Below are positions 53,990-64,000 of a DNA stretch of 64,000 bases, in pieces. The notes under the pieces are model-generated. The model saw nothing but the letters and a program-made list of their open reading frames with translations. It searched no databases and was not told the DNA's origin. Numbering within the stretch: position 1 is the stretch's first letter; every line of letters begins with the position of its first letter. A program made the position numbers and the translations under genes. This DNA is from Tridacna crocea (lineage: Eukaryota; Mollusca; Bivalvia; Cardiida; Cardiidae): positions 41,529,361 through 41,593,360 of the forward strand of contig OX031064.1 of the NCBI GenBank assembly GCA_943736015.1. Reading direction: 5' to 3'.

Positions 53990-54590
53990 CTTTTACCTTC
54001 ATATCAATAAATAATACCTTTATATAATGAAATTTTATCTTTATGTAATACAGTTTTTATCTATACTTTAGACAGCTATATCTATATACATGTACATGAT
54101 ATATTTCAATTTCACATTTATATATTATTGTTTGATATCTATATAATGAAGTTTTATATTCATATATTGACGTTTTATCTGTATATAAAGGAACTATATA
54201 TCTATGTGTTAATGTTTCATCTAAATAAAGATGGAGTCATATATCCATATCCTATTTTTCATACTTGTATAAGGAAATTATATGTTTATATATTAATGTT
54301 TTATCTTTATAATAATAATGAAGTTTTAAAGCATATGTTGATGTTTTATCCATATATATAGGCGCTATATATTTACGTATGCATTAACATTATGTCTGCA
54401 TATAGTGGAGTTATATATCCATATGTTCATGTTTTAGCTATGTAATATTATTCTCGCCTTTATATAAAGAGATTACACATTTATATAACATTGATATACA
54501 TTTATGTTTAGTGACATTGTCTATATATAAAAATATTTCATCACATAAGACAGTTAGGGCGTTACATACATTTTGCCTGCTAATATTGTG
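53990..54590. repeat. AT-rich internally repetitive element, copy 2 (inverted)
   Basis: Reverse-oriented relative of 34990-35660: GATATCTATATAATGAAGTTT, TTCATATATTGACGTTTTATC and similar motifs in loose tandem, ending near CATAAGACAGTTAGGGCGTT. Confidence 0.65.
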
Positions 54591-54599
54591 AAACTTAAT

Positions 54600-56260
54600 T
54601 GCCTTTATGGAGGTAGGAGTTTTTTCTCGAAAATACGAGAAAATACCTCATTTCGTTTAATTATCTAGTAATATTTTAAAATTTTATTTTCCAATTACAT
54701 GAAAATCCTTGTCATAAGATAAATGAATAATTCAGATCTTAGTAGAAAAGCGAGAGTTTTTGCAAACTATTTGTTTCCTAACAAATTCCTGAAACAAGAG
54801 GTCCAGTACGGCCCTGAGGCGTCAACCTGACTTAAAAAGAACTACGGCTTACCCAAAAAATTGCCTGTATGAGCGTATTGTCAAATCCACGGATTAAATC
54901 TTTTACAAGCCGATGCTTTTGTATATTATTAACCCCGCCCCGCCCCCACCTCCATCACAGAGTTTTGCTCAAACAGATGGTCAAAGGCCATGCAGATGTA
55001 ACCGTCTTGCAATGTTTTGAATATTTTTTTTTTCTTTGACATCAAAGCCAGGTTTGAGATTTGGTCATGGTCAGGTAAGATCTGAATCTCGGTCCGTAGG
55101 TCACATGCGGAAATCTAAAGGGACTATTTCTTTCCATTTCTGTGCGACATTTTTTTAAGGTTTATTTTTGTAACATTTGATGTTGATCTCGGCCCACTAC
55201 AATAACAACTTATTATAAATTAGTTCTATTGCGATGAAAGTCCCAGCCCCTAGGCGCTTAGCACAACCTAAGGCGTCTTTGCGACCAGAGTAAAACAATA
55301 TCAGATGCATGAAATGTGCAGTCTGATCTTAGATTTACACTGTTTGATAAGGACACATTTTCCTCATAATAGTAACTTTGAAGAATTTTTGCTTTTGCCT
55401 AAAAAGTTTACTTTCACTGATTCAGTCGGTAAAGGTTAAAACTTGTTTCTGTAATTACCGACAACAGAACGTTTCTATTAATGGCTTCCTATTTTGACTC
55501 GGGGGAAAAAATATTGCACAGTAAATTGCATGTCAAGAAAACGACAGATGCAGCCGATATCCCCGCCCCCTCATTAAAACAGGTGACACAGTTAGGGGGG
55601 TTTGTCAGCAATCGTTAATTGGGACAAAGCTGAAAGAAATGCTACTTCAATTCTCTGGTAGGAAATTGGTTTTGTCTTGCTTCAATGGTCAGAAATACGA
55701 TAACAGTTAATTTATTGATTTATGACACGACTTCTTACACTCCGCTTATTATTATTATTTCTTTCACATCACGGGGACAGCTCACTTACTCATATATGTC
55801 CGGTGTGTTCACCAGAAATAAGCTAGGGCACTGAAATGTCTTCCCAAAGGACACCTGCAATAAAAATCTAGTGCTCCTACAAGACTCGAAATCGGTTTCT
55901 CCAGATGACGTATCCTACATTTTACGACTGAGTCGCACAGGACTCTTCAAGTATTGTTTAGCTTTTTTCATATCATAGACGACACTTGAAGTCTGTGGGC
56001 AGTGTAGATCAAGATCAGACTGCACATAACGTGCAGTTTGATCTTTGATCCACACTGCCTATTTCTTCATTCTCGATTTTGAATGCAAAGTCTCTTGATC
56101 TTGTGGCGGAACTGTATTTGTAGCCATTGAGAAAATTCTGTTTATTTATTCAATAATGAGATGTCACCATAAATTTTCCTTTTCTCTCAATGTTTTTCTA
56201 CCCTTTCATAGAGAAAATCACACTTGTCAAGGCTACATGAAAATTGTCTCATACATATAC
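54600..56260. other. Gene-free DNA with scattered short palindromes
   Basis: No supported gene. Palindromes of the AGATCAAGATCAGACTGCAC type at 55293-55345 and 55993-56060, and a decayed TTAA-MITE core near 56100-56215. Confidence 0.5.
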
Positions 56261-56264
56261 TTTC

Positions 56265-56716
56265 CACGGCGGGGAATCACGTGACACAACAACAACAACA
56301 TTGACCGATATTTGAAAAAAATCCCCGACTTCAGGTAAGAAAATCTTCAATAATTCCGTTAATACATGACCGATTGGAATTTGGTTTGAAGCAGAGAAGG
56401 CGGAAGGACTCCAGGGATTTGCTTGATGTGTTAGATTTTTTTTAACAACACCTGATAAAAAAGTTATTGACGAGCAAACAAATTATCCAGGGTAAAAAAA
56501 TTGTTTGCTCGTCAATAACTTTTTTATCGGGTGTTGTTTAAAAAATCTAACACATCAAGCAAATCCCTGGAGTCCTTCCGCCTTCTCTGCTTCAAACCAA
56601 ATTCCAATCGGTCATGTATTAACGGAATTATTGAAGATTTTCTTACCTGAAGTCGGGGATTTTTTTCAAATATCGGTCAATGTTGTTGTTGTTGTGTCAC
56701 GTGATTCCCCGCCGTG
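56265..56716. repeat. 452-bp near-perfect palindrome
   Basis: The left arm (56265-about 56482) and right arm (about 56499-56716) are reverse complements with only a few differences. The spacer is about 17 bp between two copies of CAAACAA-type sequence. Outer ends: CACGGCGGGGAATCACGTG and its complement. No coding motif, although one arm opens a 77-codon frame by chance. Confidence 0.93.
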
Positions 56717-57058
56717 CTTTCAAGCTGGACGCTTCTAGATTGTTCCTGTCCGAGAGAGAGTTAAAAATGTGTTCAAAAATAACTGTAAAAGATGTTGTAA
56801 TTGAAAAGCGATAAACTCATATTCTGTGGTTATTTACTAGGTATAAGAGGGTTTGACGTATCTCATTGGTGCATTTTATCAAGCAACACAGAATTATAAT
56901 TCCACAGAATTCATTTTATCCAACACCTAATTCAATCATTAGGTAGGTCTGTCCTTAGACAGGCAGAAAATTTACAAACAACAAAAAGTTTCGAGCCATG
57001 TCAGCCTACGCGGATTGCGCAGTCTGACATGTGTGGAAACTGCTTGCAAATGCATTAA

Positions 57059-57277
57059 CTCATTACCAAACGACAAAAATTTAGGTTTGTCCAAATCGAA
57101 AGCAATTGCAGACGACAAAATAAAAGTGACTAAGAATTTGAATTTTGTTGTGTGCAATGTAGAAAATATTGTGTGAAAAGGAGAAAATGCTGGTTACCAG
57201 CATTTTCTCCTTCTCCCACAATGTTTCTGAAGGCTTCTTCTCAGGGTCGTCAGAAGTAGGGGTTGTGTGAAAATGGG
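57059..57277. mobile_element. TTAA palindromic MITE, copy n
   Basis: TTAA at 57055-57058 and 57278-57281. CTCATTACCAAACGAC at the left, hairpin GGAGAAAATGCTGGTTACC at about 57178-57215. Confidence 0.78.
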
Positions 57278-57742
57278 TTAAACCCTCTTTCTTACAAAAA
57301 AACATGCTTTGATTTTTTCAATCAAGAATTTCTATGCATTCAGTATTTCATAAAAGATGCCATAACTGTCCGACAAATAGTTTCCCAGTCTATATGCGTA
57401 TCCTCTTATAGAGAGTTAATTTATATCGCCCTGTCAGTTACATTCCGTTTATTTTTATTCTCTTCCTCTCCCGATTATCTAATTATAGCGTCAATCTTTT
57501 GTAATTACGCTTAATTAGCCCTTCACTGAACGAACCCCATGTAGTTTCGACCCGAGGTCGAAGGCTTGTAGAAATATCATGTTTAAAGGTGAACGGCTGA
57601 TATACAACTTCATCTTTTTAACCCACAATGCTGTTTAATCTTCCAAGTAAAAATGTCATGACTTCAGCGATTTTCAGCTTGCCGTCTTCAACTTCCGTTA
57701 CTTTTGAAGTGTCTGAAAATATGTCGTCTGGAAAATTTTTAA

Positions 57743-57963
57743 CTCGTGACCAAACGACAAAATCTCGACCAATTTGAAAGCACTTACAGACCACACATTC
57801 TTTATAGATCAGTAGATTATTTCTTTCTTTTTTAGAAAATATTGTGGGAGAAAAAAAAGGGGGAGAAAATGCTGGTAACCAGTCTTTTCTCCTTTTCCCC
57901 CACAATATTTTTAAAGGCTTTCTTCCTTATAGCTTTTTAAATACTGTGCTGTTTGGAAAAGGT
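57743..57963. mobile_element. TTAA palindromic MITE, copy o
   Basis: TTAA at 57739-57742 and 57964-57967; CTCGTGACCAAACGAC at the left; hairpin with GAGAAAATGCTGGTAACC; right GTTTGGAAAAGG. Confidence 0.75.
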
Positions 57964-58499
57964 TTAAACCAATAAATACTCGGTCTATGGTACAAACTTG
58001 GAAAGCTCTGACGGGGAAATGGACATTCCTTGTAGTTACGCGGAAAAATTTATTGTTTTTAAGTACCCTCGTAGATCAGGCCGTGTGGTGTGCCAATACT
58101 GGGATATGTTTTAGTGAGCCTGAATGTGGGAGGACGGGCTGTAGTTAGCTGTGTTTAGATCTTAGGGAAGAGTCTTTGATCATTGCATTACAGGGAAAAG
58201 AAATGTTTATTTGATTGCTGTTTGTTGACCAAAGCTTTACTATACACAGTTCCATAAATAAGTGTGCACTTAAGTTTCTTTTATTTCCCGTCGCATGTTT
58301 TACTGGAGACAACAAATTTGGTATCATAGTTTAGTTCAGAGTCTGTAAAAAATGCCAGGCTAATCAGATTTTGACTAACAGAAAGTTTAAGTTAGGTGTG
58401 TTGTAGTTTAAAAGAAGATGGTACTAATATCAAAGTTGCAAAAATACCCAAAGACTAAGGTAAGATTATTATTTTTTTTCTTAAAGTTCTTGTTATCTT

Positions 58500-58831
58500 C
58501 AATCAATATCTTGTATGGCCACCTTTGATGTCGATACAGGCAATTATTCGACGTCGCATAGACCTTACATAACGTAAAGTCATTGCATCAGGAATGTTAT
58601 TCCATTCTTGAACGAGAGCCGTGGCCAAGTCAATTAGATTTTTGATGTTTCGCCGTGATCGAACCTTTCTCCTAAGTAATCCCAGACATGTTCTATTGGA
58701 TTCATATCCGGCGACACAGCTGGCCAAGGGAGAACGTCAACATTGTTTCTGTTCAAAAACTGCGGACTGATTCGTGCAAAACTGGCCATACAAGATATTG
58801 ATTGAAAATTACAAGAACTTTCAGAAAACAA
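58500..58831 (-). pseudogene. Tc1/mariner transposase, C-terminal fragment
   Basis: Two overlapping minus-strand frames give PWPAVSPDMNPIEHVWDYLG, then SRRNIKNLIDLATALVQEW, NIPDAMTLRYVRSMRRR and a final ACIDIKGGHTRY. The PDMNPIEHxWD segment is the third catalytic block (DD34E-type Glu) of Tc1 transposases. The first two Asp blocks and the DNA-binding domain are absent, and a frameshift lies near 58665-58690. It is an internal-deletion derivative and not autonomous. Confidence 0.85.
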
Positions 58832-59031
58832 AAAAAAAACCTAACTCTAATGTTACCTTATTTTTTTAGTACTTTTGCAACTTTTATTTCAAACTACAAA
58901 AACCTAACTTAAACTTTCTGTTAGTCAAAATATGATTAGCATGGCATTTTCTACAGACTCTGAACTAAAGTAGGATTTCAAATTTGTTGGTCTTCAGTAA
59001 AACATGCGACGGGAAATAAAAGAAAATTAAC

Positions 59032-59248
59032 CCTTTCCCAAAGAACAAATTTTGGACCCTTCCAAACCGAAAAAGTTTGCAGACGACAATTTTAGATTTG
59101 GAGAAAATAGCAGAAAGTTCTCAAAAAGGGTAGAAAACACTATGGGAAAAGGAGAAATTGCTCGTTACGAGCAATTTCTCCTTTTCGCACAGTGTTTTCA
59201 AAGATTTTACTGCAGACACGAAGAAAACAGGGTTTGTTTGGGAAAAGG
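59032..59248. mobile_element. TTAA palindromic MITE, copy p, nested in Tc1 TIR
   Basis: CCCTTTCCCAAAGAAC to GTTTGGGAAAAGG, flanked by TTAA at 59028-59031 and 59249-59252. The opposite TIR of the Tc1 element shows the empty site CACTTAAGTTTC. GCTCGTTACGAGC subfamily core. Confidence 0.88.
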
Positions 59249-59786
59249 TTAAGTGTACACTTATTTATGGAACTGAGTATATATGAGCCATGTCCTGACA
59301 TGATACCGAGCAAGTTATCCATTACTTTGGATCCATAAAATCTGTTTTGTCAAACAGCAAACTGAATGATGAGATTGTAGAATGGTCCTATAACACGCGG
59401 AACATAGATTAAGATAGAATTGATTTTATCTATACATGTACTTAGTTATATGATGATTTCCATGCTATCAAGACTGCTAAGTGACTGAAATGAATCAATC
59501 AACGCCATGTTTTGTTGCAACTTCGGAGAGATTATCTCTTTTCCGCGGTACGCAGTACATCGGAAAAAACTTGGTCTTCTTGATACGCACCTGCAACAAA
59601 GTTGTTATGACACGTTTACGAAGAATTGACCAATCAGATGAGAGCACAAATCAACTACGGGTAGATAGATCGAGAAGGGGTCAGTTCTACGCCTAGACAA
59701 CAGGCACACTTCGCTCAGCTATGTAATAATATTTTTTCTATAATGGTAGTTCGTACGAAATCCCACGTACGCCACATAGTCAACGT

Positions 59787-60184
59787 CTTCGCGAGCCAAG
59801 TTTACGATCACTAACGTGGATCTTACCTTGGCTGATTGAGCCCAATTTCGAGATTCCTGCGATGCGCCCTCTATTGGATGTTGGTTATTACGCCCCCTTT
59901 ACATCATATTTCTAAAAACAAATGAACTACCGTTTTACAAACTGCTTACGAATACACATGAAGCGATAAGCAGACATCCACGTGGATTTCCATGTTTTCT
60001 TTCTATTCGAAAGGTAGAGACCTTGTTCTATTTTTATCAAAGATGAAATGCTACGAGTGATTTCATTCGTTGCAGTTAGAGCTGGCTGCATCCAATGAAA
60101 AAACGTATCGGGTGAATGTAAAAATCAAGCTCGATCCGCCAAGGATAGATTTACGTAGTGAATCGTCAGCCTTGGCTTGCAAAG
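59787..60184. mobile_element. CTTCGCGAGCC-TIR element, short copy (398 bp)
   Basis: Left TIR CTTCGCGAGCCAAG...ACCTTGGCTGATTGAG, right TIR GATCCGCCAAGG...GGCTTGCAAAG. Same family as 62593-63484 with an internal deletion. No matching target duplication remains. Confidence 0.8.
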
Positions 60185-60494
60185 ATTCAGAGTCAACCGC
60201 TTGACTGTTTTGGGATACATCTTTTTCAGAGAAACTTCTCTGTTTTTTGGCTGGACGTCGCGGTTTTGGCTATGACGTGGATGATGTGTTTTTGTTGTAG
60301 CAGATTTATATTCATGAATGTTTCTGTTGTTACATTGTAAGGTTGAATCAACAATTAAATCGATAGCATTCGCGTCTCGCCATCGGTCTAGCATTCTCGT
60401 CTCGCTATCTGCAAAAGAATCTGAGTCTTTTTCTTTTTATTTATGGTGAAATATGTGAGTAAAGAAGAAGACAAATAAATTCCTACGCGAGTCA

Positions 60495-60960
60495 ACGTCA
60501 GGTAAATTCGATGAAGTCAATACAAGATATAACGCACAAGTCCATTTAAGGTAGGCGTCTTTTCTGTTCGAGGTTAATAAAATTTATATACAAATCAATT
60601 CAGCATATAATGTACAAGTCAGTTCAGGGTAAAACGGACAAGTCAATTCGATGTACGGCGCACCAGTTAATTCAATGCATGAAATATTTATCAATTCATG
60701 ACATTACACAAAAAAAACGTTAATTCAAAGTATAGCATTTATTTATTCATGGTTTAATGCAGAGTCAATTCAAGTTAAATGTCATGTACATAACACTGGT
60801 TACTATAGTTTATAACACACCGGTCAGTTCAATGTTTTACGGACAGGTCACACAATGCAAGAAAAAGGCACTGGTCAAATCAATGAATAAATGCACTATT
60901 CATTCCATGTATCACCCTGTAAAAGACTCGAATAACACACTAGTCGAATCGGTGTATGTC
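60495..60960. repeat. Diverged short tandem motif (ACAAGTCAATTCA)
   Basis: AAGTCAATTC-like words recur every 25-35 bp (GTCAGTTCAGGG, GTCAATTCGATG, GTTAATTCAATG, GTCAATTCAAG). Heavily decayed. Confidence 0.5.
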
Positions 60961-61650
60961 ACTGATTGTTTTCATCGGCGCCAGACATGTTTTAGCCATT
61001 ATATGTCACCGAAACATATGAATGGTCTTTAACCCTTATGCTGCTAAATAAATGAAATTTTTGAGGCGATTTTGGCTATTTCAAAGGCATTTTTGGGCGG
61101 ATGATATTTCTTTAACGGTACGTGTAGATAAAAGATCAGACCGCATGTTCTGTGCGATCTGATCTTGATCTACACCAGAGCTCCAAATAAGAGGGAGTGA
61201 TTTTGATTTCAAAATCGAAAATAATCATTTTTGTCCACTAAACCCTCATCGAGACGGTTCTAATGAGTACCCACAACACAGGGTTTGGAAGAGAAATAAC
61301 GGATTTAGAATACCATCACTCCCTCTTATCTGGAGCTTTGTACTCCGTTCGCAAAAAGGTCGGTGAGTGGCGCTTAGCAGTTTAAGGGTTAAAAACTTCA
61401 CAACAAACTAGAATGGTGGCTAAAGTGTTCCTTCATCACTTGCGTTTGATCATTTGTTAAGTACGCGATTATTGATATACTGTTTCTCAGAAGGCCATAA
61501 GAATTTTTGATATTGCTCATCGTTAAAATGTGACGGAAACGAACACTTATAAAGCTTTACATGACATTGGTTCATTATTTAGCATCAGCAACAACAACAA
61601 AAACAACAACAACAGCTAAATTCACTTAGTAATTTGAACATCAAACAATG
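60961..61650. other. Gene-free DNA
   Basis: One AGATCAGACCGCATG palindrome (61123-61180) and an inverted pair around CTCCAAATAAGAGGGAGTGAT (61181-61210) with its complement at 61316-61340. No gene supported. Confidence 0.45.
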
Positions 61651-61660
61651 GATGATAATA

Positions 61661-61740
61661 TCGTCGGTGTATTTCGAAAACCTCGTAACTACAGCTTGCT
61701 ACAAGCTGTATCTACGGTGTTTTCGAAGTAAACCAACGAT
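61661..61740. repeat. Short foldback element, copy B
   Basis: TCGTCGGTGTATTTCGAAAA faces TTTTCGAAGTAAACCAACGA, with GTAACTACAGCTTG and its partner inside; relative of 248-325. Confidence 0.6.
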
Positions 61741-62043
61741 ACGTAATGATAAACCAGTGGAGTTTAGCTTGGCGCTCTAACTTACATGTAAATAGGTTAC
61801 ATATCGCTAGGAGACGCCTGTATTGACGCCATTTCCATTTTCTAAATACTTATGATGTCAACTCCTAAGGTTTTAACTTATCTTGATGTGGAATTTCTCG
61901 TCAAGTTTTTTTTAAAGACTTTAACAGTGATTAATGAGACTGCAGGTTTGGCACATTTTTCGTTTTTTTTTTTTAATTACAAACTTCTCTCAGCGCCAGA
62001 TATGTTAACTCCACCTTTCCATGGCTTAAAATACGATGAACTT

Positions 62044-62250
62044 GACTCTTTACCAAACGATAAATTTTTGGACTTTTGTAAGCATCTGTAGACAACAAAT
62101 TAAATCTTGGTAATATGATGATTTCTGACTTAGGGTAGAAACTATTGTGGGAAAAGGAGAAAATGCTGGTTACCGATATTTTCTTCTTTTCCCGCAATGT
62201 TTTCTAGAGGATTCTTTCTCAGGGTTAAATCGGGATTGTGTGGTAAAGAG
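62044..62250. mobile_element. TTAA palindromic MITE, copy q
   Basis: CTCTTTACCAAACGAT at the left, hairpin GGAGAAAATGCTGGTTACC, GTGTGGTAAAGAG-TTAA (62251-62254) at the right. Confidence 0.75.
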
Positions 62251-62426
62251 TTAAACACAGATGTTTCATAGAATTGACTACACAAGCGGAGAGGACAGAA
62301 CCAAGATCACACTGCACATTGTGTGGAGTCTGATGTTAATTTATACTTTCCACAAAGAAAAACATTATTCCCTATGGCGCTGAAAAAATCCTGTTGGAAT
62401 TTTGTTTGTATATTTTTAGCTCTTAA

Positions 62427-63555
62427 CCAATTACCACACAATCCCTACTTTTGACGACCCTGAGAAAGAAGCCTTGGGAAAACATTGCGGGAAAAGGAGA
62501 AAATGCTTGGGAACCAGCATTTTTTTCCTTTTCCCATAATGTTTTCTACCCTTCACAAAACAAATTTCAAATTTTCAGTCACATTTATGCATCTTCGCGA
62601 GCCAAGGTTACGATCACTACGTGGATCCTACCTTGGCTGATTGAGCCCTATTTCGAGATTCCTACGCTGCACCCTCTATTGGATGCTGGTTATTACCCCC
62701 CTTTACATCATATTTCTGAAAGCCAATGAAATATCGTTTTACAAACAGCTTACGAATACAATTATTAAACATGAAGCGATAAGCAGTCATCCACGTGGGT
62801 TTCCATGTTTACCTTCTATTCGAAAGGTCGCGACCTTATTCTATTTTTATCAAAGATGAAATGTTACGAGCGATTTCATTTGCTGCAGTTAGAGCTGGCT
62901 GCATTCGCAATGAAAAAGGGTATTGCAAGGGTGACAACCTACGTCATAGCAGAGGTGTAGGAATAGCCGCCATTTTGTGCGCTAAGGGCGGATTAATTAC
63001 TTTAAGAAGATATGTGTATCTAAAATTTACTTGAAATACCTACTTCATCTGGTGACAGTAAATATATTTGCTTTGTTCGTGAAATCAAAATGCCATGAAA
63101 CAATGTTGTAGCTCTAAACACTTCAACACAATTATTCTTAACGGTATTGTAGATAATCGCACATGTGTCACTGGTTTCGAAAATTGTGCGGAGGTATCTG
63201 CAAAGTCAACGAAACTAATGAACAAAATATTAATGTATACTAACGAAGGAAGTTGTAAGGTACCATATGCACTGCTTTGTTTGGACAGATCTTCAGTAAC
63301 GATAATGCACAAGCTGAAAAACTTACCTTTTTAAAACAAAAATGGCGGATTTAAAATGTCTCCATTGACGTATGCTATGACGTATACATAGGTTGTTACC
63401 CCTGGTATCGGGTGAATGTGAAAATAAGCCTCGATCCGCCAAGGGTAGAGCAGTGTAGTGAATCGTCAGCCTTGGCTTGCGAAGATGCATTTATGTTGCC
63501 ATCTTCAAATGCTTTCGATTTGGACAAACCTAGAAATTTGTTGTTTGGTAATGAG
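62427..63555. mobile_element. TTAA palindromic MITE, copy r, split by another transposon
   Basis: The left part 62427-62592 (TTAA 62423-62426, core at about 62475-62540) is continued by 63485-63555 (AATGCTTTCGATTTGGACAA, GTTTGGTAATGAG, then TTAA 63556-63559). The 892-bp element between them was inserted later. Confidence 0.85.
62593..63484. mobile_element. CTTCGCGAGCC-TIR element, 892 bp, nested in MITE
   Basis: Inverted ends CTTCGCGAGCCAAGG / CCTTGGCTTGCGAAG with about 55 bp of imperfect TIR. A target duplication ATGCAT stands at 62587-62592 and 63485-63490. No transposase motif in the interior, so it is non-autonomous. Superfamily not assigned. Confidence 0.85.
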
Positions 63556-63561
63556 TTAACA

Positions 63562-64000
63562 TACGCCTCATTTCATCATATGCAACTGCTTGCTAAGCAC
63601 AGAGACTCAACTAATAGCATACAGGGCTAGTTATCCAGCGGTCACACGAATGTCCCACAAAACCGATGTTGTAGATCTAAGATCAGAATTCTCGTTCTCT
63701 GCAGTCTGATCTTGATCTACAAAGGCCCATTAGGGAACCACAATAGAGACGACATAAAGGTAATCAACCCCTAAAGTGCTGAATAAACTCGAAGAAGAAG
63801 AAGACTCAATCAACAAAGTGCAAAATTTTCAAGCTTGTCTTAGCCAATAATGTCTAAGCAAAGTGAGCATTGTGGATCAAGGATCAGGCTGCACGTTCTT
63901 TGCAGTCTGGCCTTAACCTACACTGGCCGCGAGTCGACTGCAACCGTGAGAGGTATTAAAAGTGTTAAAGCCACACAGAATCTATGCCATGCAAATTTTA
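63562..64000. other. Gene-free right edge
   Basis: Two AGATCAAGATCAGACTGCA-type palindromes (63668-63722 and 63866-63920); nothing else recognised. Confidence 0.5.

Larger units (their letters stand above)
58247..59275 (-). mobile_element. Tc1/mariner deletion derivative with long TIRs and nested MITE
   Basis: Terminal inverted repeats of about 200 bp begin CAGTTCCATAAATAAGTG (58247) and end with its complement at 59275. They share CCCGTCGCATGTTTTACTG and CAGAGTCTGTA blocks. Between them is the 3' end of a Tc1-type transposase. A TTAA MITE (59032-59248) interrupts the right TIR. Confidence 0.75.

Noticed and set aside
54128-54361. 77-codon frame rich in Tyr, Ile and His
   Set aside because: It is a translation of the AT-rich tandem motif; a similar frame appears in the inverted copy near 35236-35433.
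56505-56738. 77-codon open frame at the palindrome
   Set aside because: It lies in one arm of the 452-bp palindrome, has no motif and is matched by the mirrored arm.

Overview
The window looks like nuclear DNA from a bivalve mollusc, probably a heterodont clam or mussel. This is judged from the style of its repeats (short palindromic MITEs, tRNA-derived SINEs, Ty3/gypsy elements), not from any host gene. I see no convincing host protein-coding gene, no rRNA or tRNA gene and no CRISPR array. Almost everything that can be named is mobile DNA, often nested.

Layout. 1-16.7 kb: AT-rich intergenic DNA with many copies of a TTAA-targeting palindromic MITE, two SINEs, a satellite array of about 93-bp units (5.9-8.07 kb) and other foldback elements. 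16,722-33,963: an integrated Maverick/Polinton (adintovirus-like) DNA virus. It has 0.35-0.39 kb terminal inverted repeats, a perfect 6-bp target duplication (ACTGCT) and about 15 gene units: protein-primed DNA polymerase B, retroviral-type integrase with chromodomain joined to a zinc ribbon and a parvovirus-type phospholipase A2 domain, adenain-like protease, packaging ATPase, double-jelly-roll major capsid, penton, pX-like core peptide, a fibre built of phage-tail-type repeats, two RING-finger proteins and several conserved small proteins. 34-37.5 kb: AT-rich repeats and a CCGGACGG-rich segment. 37,579-45,249: a decayed Ty3/gypsy element on the minus strand whose 3' tail carries Ikaros/hunchback-like C2H2 fingers. 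45,485-51,688: a young, intact Gmr1-type Ty3/gypsy element with integrase upstream of reverse transcriptase and two LTRs I cannot tell apart by eye. 51.7-64 kb: more MITEs, a 452-bp near-perfect palindrome, a Tc1/mariner deletion derivative, and a TIR element inserted into a MITE.

The Polinton reads as a complete virion programme. One leftward block (PLA2-integrase, protease, fibre) and one rightward block (ATPase, penton, core peptide, small proteins, capsid, polymerase) diverge from a palindromic AT-rich promoter at 22.76-22.79 kb. Nearly every gene is preceded by a TATAWAAAAATG-like box abutting the start codon, and several gene ends carry AT-rich perfect hairpins. This compact control resembles poxvirus, giant-virus and virophage genes more than host genes. 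The copy is dead: I count about 16 frameshifts and 10 in-frame stops across most genes, while the penton, the 290-aa conserved protein, the basic core-like protein and the small minus-strand gene remain open. The intact 1570-codon Gmr1 ORF nearby argues that these breaks are real decay rather than assembly noise.

All homology calls are from recognition of motifs by eye; no database search was run.
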